From NCBI GenBank assembly GCA_022842065.1, contig JALHQH010000025.1, forward strand, positions 105,471 through 169,470: a stretch of DNA of 64,000 nucleotides, in the 5' to 3' direction. Below the pieces are notes generated by a model. The model was not told where the DNA came from. It searched no databases and saw nothing but the letters and a program-made list of their open reading frames with translations. A program made the position numbers and the translations under genes. Source of the stretch: Caldilineaceae bacterium (GTDB taxonomy: Bacteria > Chloroflexota > Anaerolineae > Caldilineales > Caldilineaceae). This document shows, piece by piece, positions 27,839 to 37,238 of the stretch. Each line of letters starts with the position of its first letter. The stretch's first letter is position 1.

Positions 27839-29131
27839 TTAGCCTAGCAGTTTGCTGTACAGCGTGCGGTATTGGGCGGCGATGTTAGGGAAGAGAAAGG
27901 GTTGAATGCGGCTACGGGCGGTGGTGGCCATGGCCTGGGCAGTCGAGCGGTCAGCCCACAGGTTTACAATCGCCGCGGCCAGGGCCGCCGGATCGAGCGG
28001 GGGGACCAGATAACCGGTCTCGCCATTTTTCACCAATTCACGGCTGCCACCCACATCGGTGGCGATCACAGGGAGGTCGGCGGCCATTGCTTCGAGAATG
28101 ACCGTCGGGAAGCCTTCCCAGTTGGAAGCGGAAATAAAGATGTCGCTCTGGCGCAGCAGGTGGGGCACATCGTCCCGACCACCGAGGAAGTGGATCGCCG
28201 CTGCGATGTCAAGTTCACGGCTTTGTGCCACCAGGGCCTCCCGCCGACTACCCACGCCAACAATTGTGAGTTGGGCGGTCGGCAACTGGCGCAGCACCTC
28301 GGCCATTGCGGCCACCAACGTGGCATGGCCCTTTTGCTCTTCCAGCCGCCCGACAATGATCAGATGAGGGCCGGCTCCAGTCGCTTGATCGGTGGATTGG
28401 CGAGTGCTCTGGGCTAGTTGTTCGACAAAGGCAGGGTTGAGCCCATTGTAGATGAGTTGGGCTGATCGTCCACGCAGGCGTGCGGCTTGACGTTGATCCA
28501 GCATCGCCTGGGTCCCTTGGGCAATCGCAATCTCGGCATCAAAAAACCAGGGATAGGCAAAGAGATCAACCAGGGTACCAAGCCAGGGGCGCGACAACCA
28601 CTGACGTTCGGCATGGACGGTGCGCACGATCTTAAGACGGCCGCCATGTTGTGCTTTGCTGGCCAGTGCCAGTAGGTCGCAACGCTCAAAGTGGCTATTA
28701 ATCAGCCACACACCCTGGCTGTCAACTAGGTGATTGAGTCGCTGCAGCGCCCGCGCCATGTCCGTTTCTAGGTTGCCCCGTTCCTCGATCAGGATCGCCG
28801 TCTGGATACCGGCAGCTTCAATTTGCTTGCGCCAGCGCGCTTCTGAAGGCGCGCCATGACGCCACAGCCCACAAACAATGGGCCGGAAGGTCGTCATAGC
28901 TTGGTCCGACGCTGCGGGAAATTTGGCATCGGCCAGAAAGCGCGCTAAATTAAGCGCAAAGAGCGCAGCCCCGCCCGACTGCTCTTCAATCGCAAAGCCG
29001 TCAATCAGCTGAATCACGGGTATGACATTGCGATTGTTATGAAAATGCGCCGCACTATCGGTTGATGTGGCCGCACTGTTTGCCTTTTCAAGTGATGCTA
29101 AATTTAGATGAAGTGACATTAAGCTATGCAA
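27839..29131 (-). CDS. Family 4 glycosyltransferase
   Basis: A 430-residue GT-B enzyme similar to the plus-strand GT4 ending at 27745. The C-terminal half has IIVGRLEEQKGHATLVAAM, ISASNWEGFPTVILEAMAAD, TDVGGSRELVKNGETGYLVP. The N-terminal half carries an acceptor loop (IEEQSGGAALFALNLARFL) after about 30 residues of low-complexity start. The start is uncertain: 29131 and 29119 are both ATG, with no ribosome site seen. It should add sugars to a surface polymer at the membrane's inner face. It is convergent with the csaB operon and divergent from the flippase gene. Confidence 0.88.
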   Translation of the reverse strand: MHSLMSLHLNLASLEKANSAATSTDSAAHFHNNRNVIPVIQLIDGFAIEEQSGGAALFALNLARFLADAKFPAASDQAMTTFRPIVCGLWRHGAPSEARWRKQIEAAGIQTAILIEERGNLETDMARALQRLNHLVDSQGVWLINSHFERCDLLALASKAQHGGRLKIVRTVHAERQWLSRPWLGTLVDLFAYPWFFDAEIAIAQGTQAMLDQRQAARLRGRSAQLIYNGLNPAFVEQLAQSTRQSTDQATGAGPHLIIVGRLEEQKGHATLVAAMAEVLRQLPTAQLTIVGVGSRREALVAQSRELDIAAAIHFLGGRDDVPHLLRQSDIFISASNWEGFPTVILEAMAADLPVIATDVGGSRELVKNGETGYLVPPLDPAALAAAIVNLWADRSTAQAMATTARSRIQPFLFPNIAAQYRTLYSKLLG

Positions 29132-29317
29132 CGTCCCAATGTTTTGCTGGTGATTTTAGATGCGCTCTGTGCTGGCGCGGTGCACAGCGCGACACGATTA
29201 TACGGCACGGCAACACAAAAAGGAATCTATTTGCACCTGAAAAAGTGTTACTTTATGGTGCCATTGCGTATATCGCATCGCAATGTGAACCGTGACCATC
29301 ATGGATATTTAGTGTAA
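29126..29317 (+). pseudogene. Likely remnant of a sulfatase-family gene (N-terminal end only)
   Basis: A 63-residue frame begins MQRPNVLLVILDALCAGAVH and then YG, the N-terminal signature of sulfatases (RPNVLLVILD with the metal-binding Asp, then a short loop where most members have RAD and a conserved YG). After residue 30 the similarity stops. The frame overlaps the start of the minus-strand GT4. I infer a decayed gene or a fusion with its 5' end preserved; the signature is short, so chance is not excluded. Confidence 0.4.
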
Positions 29318-30633
29318 TGCAGAGTCAAAGTAATTTTGATCTACGGCGCGCCTTTGCAAACATCGGGACGCTGCTCTCAGCTTCGATTATTACCAAAATC
29401 ATTTCGGCTGGCACGACGATCATCATTGCCCGCCAAGTAGGCGTTGCCAGTTTTGGTGCCTATACCGCGGCCTTGGTACTCTTACGGATTGCCTCGATTG
29501 CCTTCGCCTTGGGGCTAGATGCCTGGTTATTGCGCAACGGCTACCGTAGTGGGAAAGTTGCACAGCTAGCCAACCATACGGCCACTAGTTTGCTGATCAA
29601 ATTTGTGCTGGGCATTGTATGGCTAGGCCTCATTGCCGGCATTGGGCGCTACCTGTTACCAACCCAATATCCGCCAAGTCTATTATTGATGTTGGCCTTG
29701 GCGATCTGGTTGGAAGAATTAGCGAGTACGATTTGGAGTGCATTTCAGTCAGTGCTGCGCAATCAAATCACTTTTCTGCTCACGATTCTCTTTCATGGAC
29801 TAATTCTAGCAGGTACCCTCCTTTTGGTGGTACAAGGCGAAAAGGCAATTCTACCCTTTGCCGTTGCGCGTGTTGCGGCAGCTGCGATTGGTGCTGGGGT
29901 AGCATTCCGGTGGTTGATGCACACCTTTGGCCCAGAGCTTACGCCGGTACAGTGGCACCACCAAGCCAAGAGCCAGCTACGTGAAACGATTCCCTTTGCC
30001 CTTTCCGCCGGACTTGCGCTGATCTATGGGCAAGCGGACACCGTGATCGTGGCGCAGTGGCTAGGCAGCAAAGCGGCCGGTCTCTACTCTTCCGCGATGT
30101 CCCTGATGTCGATGACGTTGTTAATGCCGTTAGCAATCTATCTAGTAATGTTACCGATCCTAAGTCGCGCCCATGCCCAGCATTCCCCAACATTACCGCG
30201 TCTGATGCGCCAAACGATCGGCTGGAATACATTGGCAGGGGTAGCGCTAGGATCAATCCTGGCGCTGGTGGCGGCCCCGTTGATGCATCTGATCTATGGG
30301 GCACAATATGCAGAATCGAGCGCAGTTCTCACCATTTTTAGTGGCGTCCTTGCTTTGCGGTTTATCTCATTTGCGTTGGCTGTCTTGCTCACGGCGTTGG
30401 GCTGGCAAACACGCCGAACGATTGTGCAGGGCGCAGTGGCCGCCACCAATGTTGCGCTAAATCTATTGGTGGTACAACGGTGGGGCTTGCCGGGTGTAGC
30501 AACTGTTTACCTGATCACCGAATTTCTGCTCATGCTCGGTTATGGTGGGCTCGTCTTACGCTGGTGGCAACAATATGGCACGCAGTGGTTGGCAACTGCA
30601 CATGCTAGTAATGCCAAATTGGGTAACGTATAG
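29317..30633 (+). CDS. Polysaccharide flippase (Wzx/MATE-like)
   Basis: A 438-residue membrane protein with about 12 to 14 helices and the start pattern ISAGTTIIIARQVGVASFGAY of the oligosaccharide flippase family. It should move lipid-linked repeat units across the cytoplasmic membrane, linking the glycosyltransferases here with surface polymer assembly. The ATG at 29317 overlaps the end of the sulfatase-like remnant. No polymerase gene is recognised nearby. A methyltransferase gene follows on the other strand, convergent, with 26 bases between. Confidence 0.88.
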   Translation: MQSQSNFDLRRAFANIGTLLSASIITKIISAGTTIIIARQVGVASFGAYTAALVLLRIASIAFALGLDAWLLRNGYRSGKVAQLANHTATSLLIKFVLGIVWLGLIAGIGRYLLPTQYPPSLLLMLALAIWLEELASTIWSAFQSVLRNQITFLLTILFHGLILAGTLLLVVQGEKAILPFAVARVAAAAIGAGVAFRWLMHTFGPELTPVQWHHQAKSQLRETIPFALSAGLALIYGQADTVIVAQWLGSKAAGLYSSAMSLMSMTLLMPLAIYLVMLPILSRAHAQHSPTLPRLMRQTIGWNTLAGVALGSILALVAAPLMHLIYGAQYAESSAVLTIFSGVLALRFISFALAVLLTALGWQTRRTIVQGAVAATNVALNLLVVQRWGLPGVATVYLITEFLLMLGYGGLVLRWWQQYGTQWLATAHASNAKLGNV

Positions 30634-30659
30634 TTAGCATCCTCTGCTGCAAATGAGCG

Positions 30660-31385
30660 TTACCGGTCCAGTTTAACTGCCACGAGCGCATGGTTTTTAC
30701 AGTGACCACGCCGCGTCTGCTTATAGTGTAAATCGAGGCGGGTAAAAAAGACGGTCAAGCCGCCAAAAGCTAGTTTCAACAACACCATCAACGGCAAGAG
30801 TAACCAACCAACTGCGCCGCCGCCATAACCAGATGCCACAGTCGGCAGCGCAAGTGCCATTGTTTTTGTCTGATAGGCGATAGTCCCGTAGTAGCCTTCC
30901 AACCACTCAATCTGTGTCACCAAAAAACCACTGGTTTCGAGCAGATGTTGCAATCCATAGCGTGTATAGCGGTAATAGTCATGGGGAATCTCATGTTCTT
31001 CAAAAAAGAGCGGGGTTGAGAGCCAAAGTCTGCCACCTGGCTTGAGCACACGCTGTAATTCATCCAAGACTTGCAGCGGTTCACGCACATGTTCAAGCAC
31101 CTGCGAACAGATCACCACGTCATAGCTTTCGCTAGCCAACGCAACCTTTTGCAGATCACAGACAAAATCCAAGGCCGCGAGATCGTAGGGCTTATCCACC
31201 TGCAGAAAATCGGTAGCTGTATAGTCAAGCCCTGCAAAAAGTCCCTTGTACTTGCAATCGCCGGCCCCCGCATCAAGCACCTTTTCGCCCGGCAGAACCG
31301 AGGCTGCCGCCTCCGCCAGGAAATCCTGCAAATATTTACGTGATGAATTGTAGTTAAATTGGTCGGCAACCAATTTCCGTAACAT
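30660..31385 (-). CDS. SAM-dependent methyltransferase
   Basis: A 241-residue class I methyltransferase. The SAM motif is VLDAGAGDCKYKGLF (about 41-55), with a motif DVVICSQVLEHVREPLQVLDEL and the following LKPGGRLWLSTP. It probably methylates a sugar or lipid of the surface polymer, since it lies among polysaccharide genes; the substrate is unknown. The C-terminal part has a hydrophobic helix (GGGAVGWLLLPLMVLLKLAFG), which could anchor it to the membrane. I start at the ATG at 31385, where GGAG lies six bases upstream; the longer frame to 31472 lacks that. Confidence 0.85.
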   Translation of the reverse strand: MLRKLVADQFNYNSSRKYLQDFLAEAAASVLPGEKVLDAGAGDCKYKGLFAGLDYTATDFLQVDKPYDLAALDFVCDLQKVALASESYDVVICSQVLEHVREPLQVLDELQRVLKPGGRLWLSTPLFFEEHEIPHDYYRYTRYGLQHLLETSGFLVTQIEWLEGYYGTIAYQTKTMALALPTVASGYGGGAVGWLLLPLMVLLKLAFGGLTVFFTRLDLHYKQTRRGHCKNHALVAVKLDR

Positions 31386-31483
31386 GGAAACTCCAGCGTA
31401 TATATTTGAGTAATGATGCGTTACCACAGTGCGCTCTATGCGTAGTGGTTTGTTGAGTATAATATGAGCCATGGATTACAACA

Positions 31484-31517
31484 AAAAAGCGGAACAGGTT
31501 GCCCTGTTCCGCTTTTT
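31484..31517. terminator. Rho-independent terminator of the secreted-protein gene (works on both strands)
   Basis: A perfect 15-bp stem, arms 31484-31498 and 31503-31517, with TTGC loop and A/T tracts on both sides. On the minus strand it follows the stop at 31557. Confidence 0.9.
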
Positions 31518-31556
31518 GTTTAGAACTTACGACTTTACAACGTCAGTCGGGTGGGA

Positions 31557-33095
31557 TTATTGCACCGGAATGGCGTTGTAGTCTTCAGCAACCAAGCTGC
31601 TACCAACAGCCGAAGAAACACGGCCGATGGCGATCAACTGGCTACCGGCAGGGGCTTCAATCAAGACAGCACCACCGAAACCACCACCCGGATTGGCCGT
31701 TGGGGTACCAAATTCCACAAGACCATCACTTGTGCCCGCATCGGTCGACTTGGAGTTGGCCTTAGCACCGGCGGCAATCGTAGCAATCGTGTGCGTGCCG
31801 ACGACAGTCCCGTTCTTGTCAAGATACTTGACCAGAACATTGCTCACCGCAGCCGTCCCAATGTTCTGGATGGCGATGTTGGTGCGCTGGCGGCATTGGG
31901 TAGCCGACGGATTGGCTGGGCACTGGAAGTTGGTGTCGCTGGTAAAGCGGACATAGGGCAGCGCCAACTTGGCGGCACCGGCACTCTCACCCAAGAAGGC
32001 GGTTTCGAAGCCGGCCGGATTCTGCAATTGGTTCGGGTTTGGCCCTTGGATGAAGGCTTTGCCGATGACAACGATCTCGGCACCAGTGCTAACAATCGTA
32101 GCAGCACCGGTAAAGTTGCTAATTTTGTTGGGTGCGGTACAAGCGTTAAAGCTCTTCTTGGCACCGGGTGCAATCGTGGCTGTCTCAGAAAAGCTCCCAG
32201 CCGCGCCAGAATAGTTGACCGTCACATTAGCGGTTGCGGTTTGGTCAGTGTTCTGCACAGCATAGGCGGTGCGTTGCTGCGGGCTAAAGACATCACAAAG
32301 CGCCGTGGCCATGTAGATCGTATTCGCGCCGGCATCACCAGTGACACCTTCAAAGGCCTTGACAGCCGGACCATTGGTCGAAAGCTCAAGCACGGAACCA
32401 ACGATGTTGGCTGGGGTGGTAGTGCCAGTCTTCACCGCCGACACCTTCGCCGAGCCATTGAAGCTGGTGGCAGAGATCTGGGAAAGGGTCCCCATGTCAT
32501 AATACTTGGCAGCACCTTGGGGGATATTGTTCGTTACAATTTGAATGGGCGCGGCAGTGGGATTATCGGCATTGAAAATGCTCACAGTGATGTCAATCGC
32601 ACCACTGTCGGCATTCTGCACCACAAAGCGCGAATTGGTATTGAACGTATTCTTCAGCACGGTGGCCAGCAGGACGCTGGGGGTGGCGCTGGAGAAGCCG
32701 TTGGAGAGCGGGCGATTGCGGACGGTTGTGCTGTTGTTCGGAATCTGCACAAGCGTGGCGACCACCGGCTGATTGGAGGACATAACACCAGAGCCCAAGA
32801 AGCCGGGCGGCAGGGCTTCACCACCGGTCAACCCACCAACAAAGAGTGAAGAACCGGAACCAGCCGTCACTGAGCGGATGACATCGCCCGTGGTAGCTTT
32901 GCTGGCGGCGGATTCAGCAAAGAAATCAAACTGAACTTGCGCAGTCGCGGTACCCAGGTTTTGGTAGGTAATCGAGGTCACGTAGGTTGTTTGGTAGGCA
33001 GGTAGTTGAGCAGAAACCATGCTGACCGATACAATCAGCAGCAACATACTGAGCCCTAATGAGGTTAGGGCCTTTCGTAGGGAAAGCTTCTTCAT
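31557..33095 (-). CDS. Secreted repeat protein, function unknown
   Basis: A 512-residue secreted protein. The signal peptide is [20 protein letters not shown], cleaved after ...SA (AQ follows). The rest is rich in Thr, Ser, Ala and Gly and built of three to four similar beta domains of about 100-120 residues: one near [17 protein letters not shown], one near [18 protein letters not shown], one near [20 protein letters not shown], and a weak first one near [16 protein letters not shown]. It is probably a surface or sheath protein with Ig-like folds. There is no anchor at the C-terminus. I start at 33095, which gives a clean signal peptide. Tandem repeats lie upstream of its start. Confidence 0.82.
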   Translation of the reverse strand: MKKLSLRKALTSLGLSMLLLIVSVSMVSAQLPAYQTTYVTSITYQNLGTATAQVQFDFFAESAASKATTGDVIRSVTAGSGSSLFVGGLTGGEALPPGFLGSGVMSSNQPVVATLVQIPNNSTTVRNRPLSNGFSSATPSVLLATVLKNTFNTNSRFVVQNADSGAIDITVSIFNADNPTAAPIQIVTNNIPQGAAKYYDMGTLSQISATSFNGSAKVSAVKTGTTTPANIVGSVLELSTNGPAVKAFEGVTGDAGANTIYMATALCDVFSPQQRTAYAVQNTDQTATANVTVNYSGAAGSFSETATIAPGAKKSFNACTAPNKISNFTGAATIVSTGAEIVVIGKAFIQGPNPNQLQNPAGFETAFLGESAGAAKLALPYVRFTSDTNFQCPANPSATQCRQRTNIAIQNIGTAAVSNVLVKYLDKNGTVVGTHTIATIAAGAKANSKSTDAGTSDGLVEFGTPTANPGGGFGGAVLIEAPAGSQLIAIGRVSSAVGSSLVAEDYNAIPVQ

Positions 33096-33638
33096 GATGT
33101 GCAAAATCCTTTCTGAATTCTTTAGCACAAAGGGGTGAAGTTTGTTTATTACGACTTACATAAAACACTTACATAAAACACTTACATAAACAGACGACTT
33201 GCATAAGTAGCTTGCATAAACAGTGGTGAGCAAAACGATCGGGAACAAAGCATTGCAATAGTTTTTTTCACATGTTTTGTCGTATGGAGACACCCTTATT
33301 CTACCGATCCCAGGGCTGATTATCAATACCACGTTCGGGTTAATTCCAGAGGTAAGCGGGTAATTCCTTTAGGTTTACCGCCCATGACACCCAATCGATA
33401 CAGTGTAGTACAAACAGGGTATTGCACCACTTGACATCTTACGGTATTCTGCATATGGTATATAATCAGCAGTGCAATCTGTAGGTATTTTGCTTGTGGA
33501 TCTGGTTTTAAAAATAGCTTAGCAACGATACAAAGTACGCACCAAGTGCGCACGCACCAATGCGCCATTAACCGGCAAGTGATCACCCAATTGTTAGCAC
33601 GATATAACACAAACCCTATAAGGATAAAGGATTCATCC
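33096..33638. other. 543-base gap between divergent secreted-protein and lipoprotein genes
   Basis: No credible gene. It holds the repeat array at 33154-33221 and should contain both divergent promoters. AAGGATAAAGG near 33620 is the lipoprotein's ribosome site. A GTATATAATC string occurs near 33461 and may be a plus-strand -10. Nothing else is recognised. Confidence 0.6.
33154..33221. repeat. Array of five near-identical 12-13 nt tandem repeats upstream of the secreted-protein gene
   Basis: ACTTACATAAAAC occurs twice (33154-33166, 33167-33179), then ACTTACATAAAC (33180-33191), then, after five bases, ACTTGCATAAGT (33197-33208) and AGCTTGCATAAAC (33209-33221). The array sits about 60 to 125 bases before the secreted protein's ATG. 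It may be an operator array; no spacer structure argues for CRISPR. Confidence 0.8.
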
Positions 33639-34358
33639 ATGTTCAATCAGTCTGTTTTCGGCTCTATTTTCGGGAAAGTATGGTCAAAGGCGTGGCGCCA
33701 TCAGCTGGCTTTATTACTTTTGGCGCTTACCTTGGGCCTGGTTGCCGCCTGTGGTGGTGATGAAGAAGAACCTACCCCTACCCCTGCGCCGACAGAGGCA
33801 GCCGCACCGGCCGCCGCCCCTTCCGCGACGGAGAGTCCACTCGCCAGCCCCCAAAGTCCACTTGCTGACCCTGATAGCCCATTGCCCACGCCAGAACCCG
33901 AGAGCGAGGCCCCTGCCAATGTTGCCGAGGCAGATGTGAGCGTAGCAAAGGATGCAGTCGTCATGCAGCCGATAACCGAGATCGAAATTGAGGGACTAGC
34001 GCTGGAAGAGGGCAAGTCCGCCGTTAAAGGGAAATTGTTTTCCACGGTTAGTAATGCACCACTGCCCGATGCGGTGGTGCGCTTAGCCGAAGTCTACTGT
34101 CCCGGTGATTTAGAAGAGGGGGCCAGTAAACGTGATGCCTGTGTTTGGGCGCTGGACGATGCCTTTAGCCCTTCGACCTTCACCGATGCAGAGGGTATCT
34201 TTGTCTTTGAAGGGGTTGAAGCGCGCGATTATGTATTGCTGGTTGGTGACGTGATGACCAGATATGTGATGTTAAAGGATGCAGAAGATAAACCATTGAT
34301 GTGGGAAGCACCTGCCGGTCAAGCAATTGATATTGGCGAATATCAGGTTAATTACTAA
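33639..34358 (+). CDS. Lipoprotein with proline-rich linker and beta-sandwich C-terminus
   Basis: A 239-residue protein with a signal peptide and lipobox LVAAC (Cys about residue 37), so it is probably lipid-anchored outside. A 60-residue linker is rich in Pro, Ala, Ser and Thr, with repeated SPL (SPLASPQSPLADPDSPLP). The C-terminal part has GKLFSTVSNAPLPDAVVRLA, FTDAEGIFVFEGVEARDYVL, as in carboxypeptidase-regulatory-like (transthyretin-type) domains. The function is unknown; it may bind surface glycans. The ATG at 33639 has AAGGATAAAGG upstream. It is followed, 181 bases later, by a response-regulator gene. Confidence 0.8.
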   Translation: MFNQSVFGSIFGKVWSKAWRHQLALLLLALTLGLVAACGGDEEEPTPTPAPTEAAAPAAAPSATESPLASPQSPLADPDSPLPTPEPESEAPANVAEADVSVAKDAVVMQPITEIEIEGLALEEGKSAVKGKLFSTVSNAPLPDAVVRLAEVYCPGDLEEGASKRDACVWALDDAFSPSTFTDAEGIFVFEGVEARDYVLLVGDVMTRYVMLKDAEDKPLMWEAPAGQAIDIGEYQVNY

Positions 34359-34539
34359 AAGCTAGACAAAATTGTGTTTTAATTAGCATAGCAAGACTTT
34401 ACCCAAACAAAATGGCAGTTGTTTTGAAAGCGCTCGGCTACCTTTATGCCGAAACCACGATTGCGACTGGATTTGTAGCAAACGTGGCCTTTATTTCGAA
34501 GCAGTGCGCCAATTCATTAGCTGAATTGTACGACCACCC

Positions 34540-35253
34540 ATGTCCAACCAACCCAAACTTACCATCCTTGTTGTCGATGATGAAACGCGTATGGTGCGTT
34601 TTGTCAAGATGAATCTTGATCTAGAAGGCTATCTCACCCTGGAAGCGAACAACGGCTTACAAGCGCTGGAAAAGGTGCGTGACCACAATCCGGATCTAGT
34701 TTTGCTTGATGTAGAAATGCCTGGGATGGATGGCTTCGAGACCTTAAAACGGATCCGCGAGATCAGCGACGCGGCGGTGATTATGCTCACCGTGCGCTCT
34801 GATGAAGATGACCGCATTAAAGGGTTGGATCTGGGTGCGGATGATTATGTCACCAAACCCTTTAGCCCACGCGAACTTTCTAGCCGGATCCGTGCTGTTC
34901 TGCGCCGGATCGAGCCGGCCAGTCGTCCCGACAAACAGCTGATCAAGATTGATGAGCGCTTGGAGATCGATCTCCAACGCCGGGATGTTATCGTGCAAGG
35001 GGAGCGCATGAGTTTGCGACCAACGGAGTATCGCTTGCTCTACCACTTGATCCAGAATGCCGGCTGGGTGGTACCACACGAGACGCTGCTCACCAAAGTT
35101 TGGGGCCATGAATATATTAATGATAATCATCTTTTGCGCCTCTATATTACTTACCTACGCAAAAAGATTGAAATTGATCCGGCCGATCCACAATATATCT
35201 TTACCGAACGAGGCTTAGGCTATCGTTTTGTTGATTTTAAGCAAGATGAATAA
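34540..35253 (+). CDS. OmpR/PhoB-type response regulator
   Basis: A 237-residue transcription factor. The receiver has acidic Asp13-Asp14, phosphorylation site Asp57 ([11 protein letters not shown]), Thr around 85 (LTVRSDEDD) and Lys107-type in DYVTKPFSP. The C-terminal winged helix has [30 protein letters not shown] helices, [10 protein letters not shown] and the turn [11 protein letters not shown]. It should be phosphorylated by a histidine kinase and bind DNA as a dimer. No kinase is adjacent. I see no strong ribosome site before the ATG. Its targets cannot be told from here. Confidence 0.93.
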   Translation: MSNQPKLTILVVDDETRMVRFVKMNLDLEGYLTLEANNGLQALEKVRDHNPDLVLLDVEMPGMDGFETLKRIREISDAAVIMLTVRSDEDDRIKGLDLGADDYVTKPFSPRELSSRIRAVLRRIEPASRPDKQLIKIDERLEIDLQRRDVIVQGERMSLRPTEYRLLYHLIQNAGWVVPHETLLTKVWGHEYINDNHLLRLYITYLRKKIEIDPADPQYIFTERGLGYRFVDFKQDE

Positions 35254-35331
35254 GTATAAGCAATAAAAATTTGAAGCGCGGTTCTCTCCTCGCATTTTTG
35301 ATCTTATTCTATATTCTATGGTATCATTAAC

Positions 35332-35362
35332 AATTGGTGTCCGTTTGGCACCAATTTATTTT
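35332..35362 (+). terminator. Probable terminator after the response regulator gene
   Basis: AATTGGTG (35332-35339) pairs with CACCAATT (35349-35356), followed by TATTTTTTC. It lies about 80 bases past the regulator's stop and 160 before rpsB. Confidence 0.65.
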
Positions 35363-35514
35363 TTCATAAGTAAGCACGTTTCGGGACCATTAAACAGGGT
35401 GCGCAAATGAAATCGCGCTGCAAGTGGTAGGCAGAGCAGGCAGCGCAAGGTATCGATGCTGCGTTTGTTTGTGGAATGAACGAAACGGAAGTGTAACCCA
35501 CACAGGAGTCTGAT

Positions 35515-36450
35515 ATGTCAGTTGTCGCAATGAAAGAATTGCTGGAGGCTGGTGTTCACTTTGGCCACCGCACCCGGCGCTGGAATCCCAAGATGCGTCC
35601 GTTTATCTTTACCGAACGCAGCGGAATCCACATTATCGATCTGCAGCAGACCATGCTCCGGATCAACGAATATGCGGAAATGGTGCGTAATATTTCAGCC
35701 AAAGGGGGGACGATCCTCTTTGTTGGCACCAAACGCCAAGCCCAGGCGACCGTCAAACAAGAAGCCGATCGCTGCAATATGCCCTACATCAACCAACGCT
35801 GGTTGGGTGGCACGCTGACGAACTGGATCACCATTAAGCAGCGGATTGATTATCTGTTGATGATGGAACGGCGGGTCGATGCCGGTGAATTCCGCACGCT
35901 CTCCAAGAAAGAGCAATTGGGGATTCAGCGGGAGATTGAAAAGCTCAACCGCCGGATTGGTGGTCTGAAGACCATGCGGCGCCTGCCTGAGATGATCTTT
36001 ATTGTTGATATTAACACTGAAGATCTGGCCGTGATGGAAGCGAACAAGCTTAAAATCCCCACGATGGCAATGGTTGATACCAACAGCAATCCTGATCTGG
36101 TTGATTATGTCATTCCCAGCAATGATGATGCGATTCGCGCCGTCAAGTTGATTGTCAGCACCATTGCGGATGCGATTGAAGATGGCGCGCGCATTCGTGA
36201 AGTTGATATGGCTGATACAGGGCAGGTTAGCCGACAAGAACTGGCCGACATGGCACAGTATCTTGGCCCAAGCACACTGGCCAAGCTCAAATCCACCGTC
36301 GAAGATTTTGAATCGTACGAAGGGGATGAAGAGGTTGCCGGGGTCGAGGTGGTCGGCGAAGCAGAGTTCGAGGACTTTGATGAGTTCACTGAAGAAGAAG
36401 AAGTATATGCAGAATTCGCCACCTTTGTGAAAGAGGAAGACGAGGAGTAA
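35515..36450 (+). CDS. rpsB: 30S ribosomal protein S2
   Basis: A 311-residue S2 of the small subunit. It starts [31 protein letters not shown], with FVGTKRQAQ and [11 protein letters not shown] as core motifs; [18 protein letters not shown] and [20 protein letters not shown] are diagnostic. The ATG has AGGAG upstream. The C-terminus from about residue 260 is an acidic tail ([20 protein letters not shown]...), longer than in many bacteria; its role is unknown. It is followed by tsf with a hairpin in between, the usual order, then pyrH and frr further down. Confidence 0.97.
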   Translation: MSVVAMKELLEAGVHFGHRTRRWNPKMRPFIFTERSGIHIIDLQQTMLRINEYAEMVRNISAKGGTILFVGTKRQAQATVKQEADRCNMPYINQRWLGGTLTNWITIKQRIDYLLMMERRVDAGEFRTLSKKEQLGIQREIEKLNRRIGGLKTMRRLPEMIFIVDINTEDLAVMEANKLKIPTMAMVDTNSNPDLVDYVIPSNDDAIRAVKLIVSTIADAIEDGARIREVDMADTGQVSRQELADMAQYLGPSTLAKLKSTVEDFESYEGDEEVAGVEVVGEAEFEDFDEFTEEEEVYAEFATFVKEEDEE

Positions 36451-36486
36451 GGAATTACACCTTATCTAAAATAGTAGTTGTGATTG

Positions 36487-36511
36487 CCCCAGCTTATGAA
36501 ACATAAGCTGG
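36487..36511 (+). promoter_or_regulatory. 11-bp hairpin between rpsB and tsf
   Basis: CCCAGCTTATG at 36487-36497 pairs with CATAAGCTGGG at 36501-36511 over AAA. No T-tract follows, so it is more likely a processing or attenuation structure than a terminator. Confidence 0.7.
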
Positions 36512-36558
36512 GTAATCGCAGTGCATCCTGCTGAAAAATTGAGGAGAAAAGAATCACT

Positions 36559-37155
36559 ATGGCTGATATCAGCGCACAATCGGTAAAAGAATTGCGCGAG
36601 GCCACCAGTGCGGGAATTCTGGACTGCAAAAAAGCACTTACCGAAGCAAATGGTGACTTTGAGCAGGCAGTTGAAATCTTGCGCAAAAAAGGGCTCTCAA
36701 GCGCTGCAAAGAAGGCTAGCCGTGAGACCAATGAAGGGCTGATTGGGCATTACATTCACCAAGGCAGCAAAATGGCTAGCCTGGTCGAAGTTAACTGCGA
36801 AACTGACTTTGTTGCTCGCACCGAACAGTTTCAAGAGCTGGCCCGCGATTTAGCAATGCATGTTGTCGCCGCACACCCGATTTATTTAAGCCGGCAAGAT
36901 GTGCCCGCCGAGATGGTTGAACGAGAAAAGAGCATCTATAATGAGCAGATGCTAAATAGTGGCAAACCAGCCCACGTTCTGGAAAAGATCATTGAAGGCA
37001 AGCTCGACAAATGGTACACAGAAGTTTGTTTGCTCGAACAGTCCTTTGTCAAAGATCCGGATGTCAAAATTCAGGATTTGCTAACAAAATCAATTGCCGC
37101 CCTTGGTGAAAACATTAAGATTAACAGGTTTTCCCGCATGGCAATCGGTGAGTAG
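36559..37155 (+). CDS. tsf: Elongation factor Ts (short form)
   Basis: A 198-residue EF-Ts, the guanine-exchange factor for EF-Tu. The N-terminal UBA-like part has [20 protein letters not shown], then the core CETDFVART, which contacts the EF-Tu nucleotide site. It lacks part of the C-terminal dimerisation and coiled-coil modules found in E. coli EF-Ts, as in short forms of Thermus and several other phyla. GAGGAG lies before the ATG. It lies between rpsB and pyrH, as expected. Confidence 0.96.
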   Translation: MADISAQSVKELREATSAGILDCKKALTEANGDFEQAVEILRKKGLSSAAKKASRETNEGLIGHYIHQGSKMASLVEVNCETDFVARTEQFQELARDLAMHVVAAHPIYLSRQDVPAEMVEREKSIYNEQMLNSGKPAHVLEKIIEGKLDKWYTEVCLLEQSFVKDPDVKIQDLLTKSIAALGENIKINRFSRMAIGE

Positions 37156-37158
37156 TTT

Positions 37159-37186
37159 GAATGCCCAGCCACACGGCTGGGCATTC
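37159..37186 (+). terminator. Hairpin after tsf
   Basis: GAATGCCCAGCC (37159-37170) pairs perfectly with GGCTGGGCATTC (37175-37186), loop ACAC, followed by TTGTGT. The weak U-run suggests partial termination before pyrH. Confidence 0.75.
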
Positions 37187-37238
37187 TTGTGTAAAGGCGT
37201 GGTTGGGGCAAGTTTAGCGGAAAGTAGGAGGAGAGATA

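Noticed and set aside
29132..29316. Functional small sulfatase
   Set aside because: The frame stops after about 63 residues and lacks all catalytic parts beyond the first metal-binding residues.
31551..32849. 432-codon plus-strand frame opposite the secreted protein
   Set aside because: It is the complement of a repetitive, GC-rich coding strand; the protein is low-complexity and shows no domain, while the minus frame has a signal peptide.
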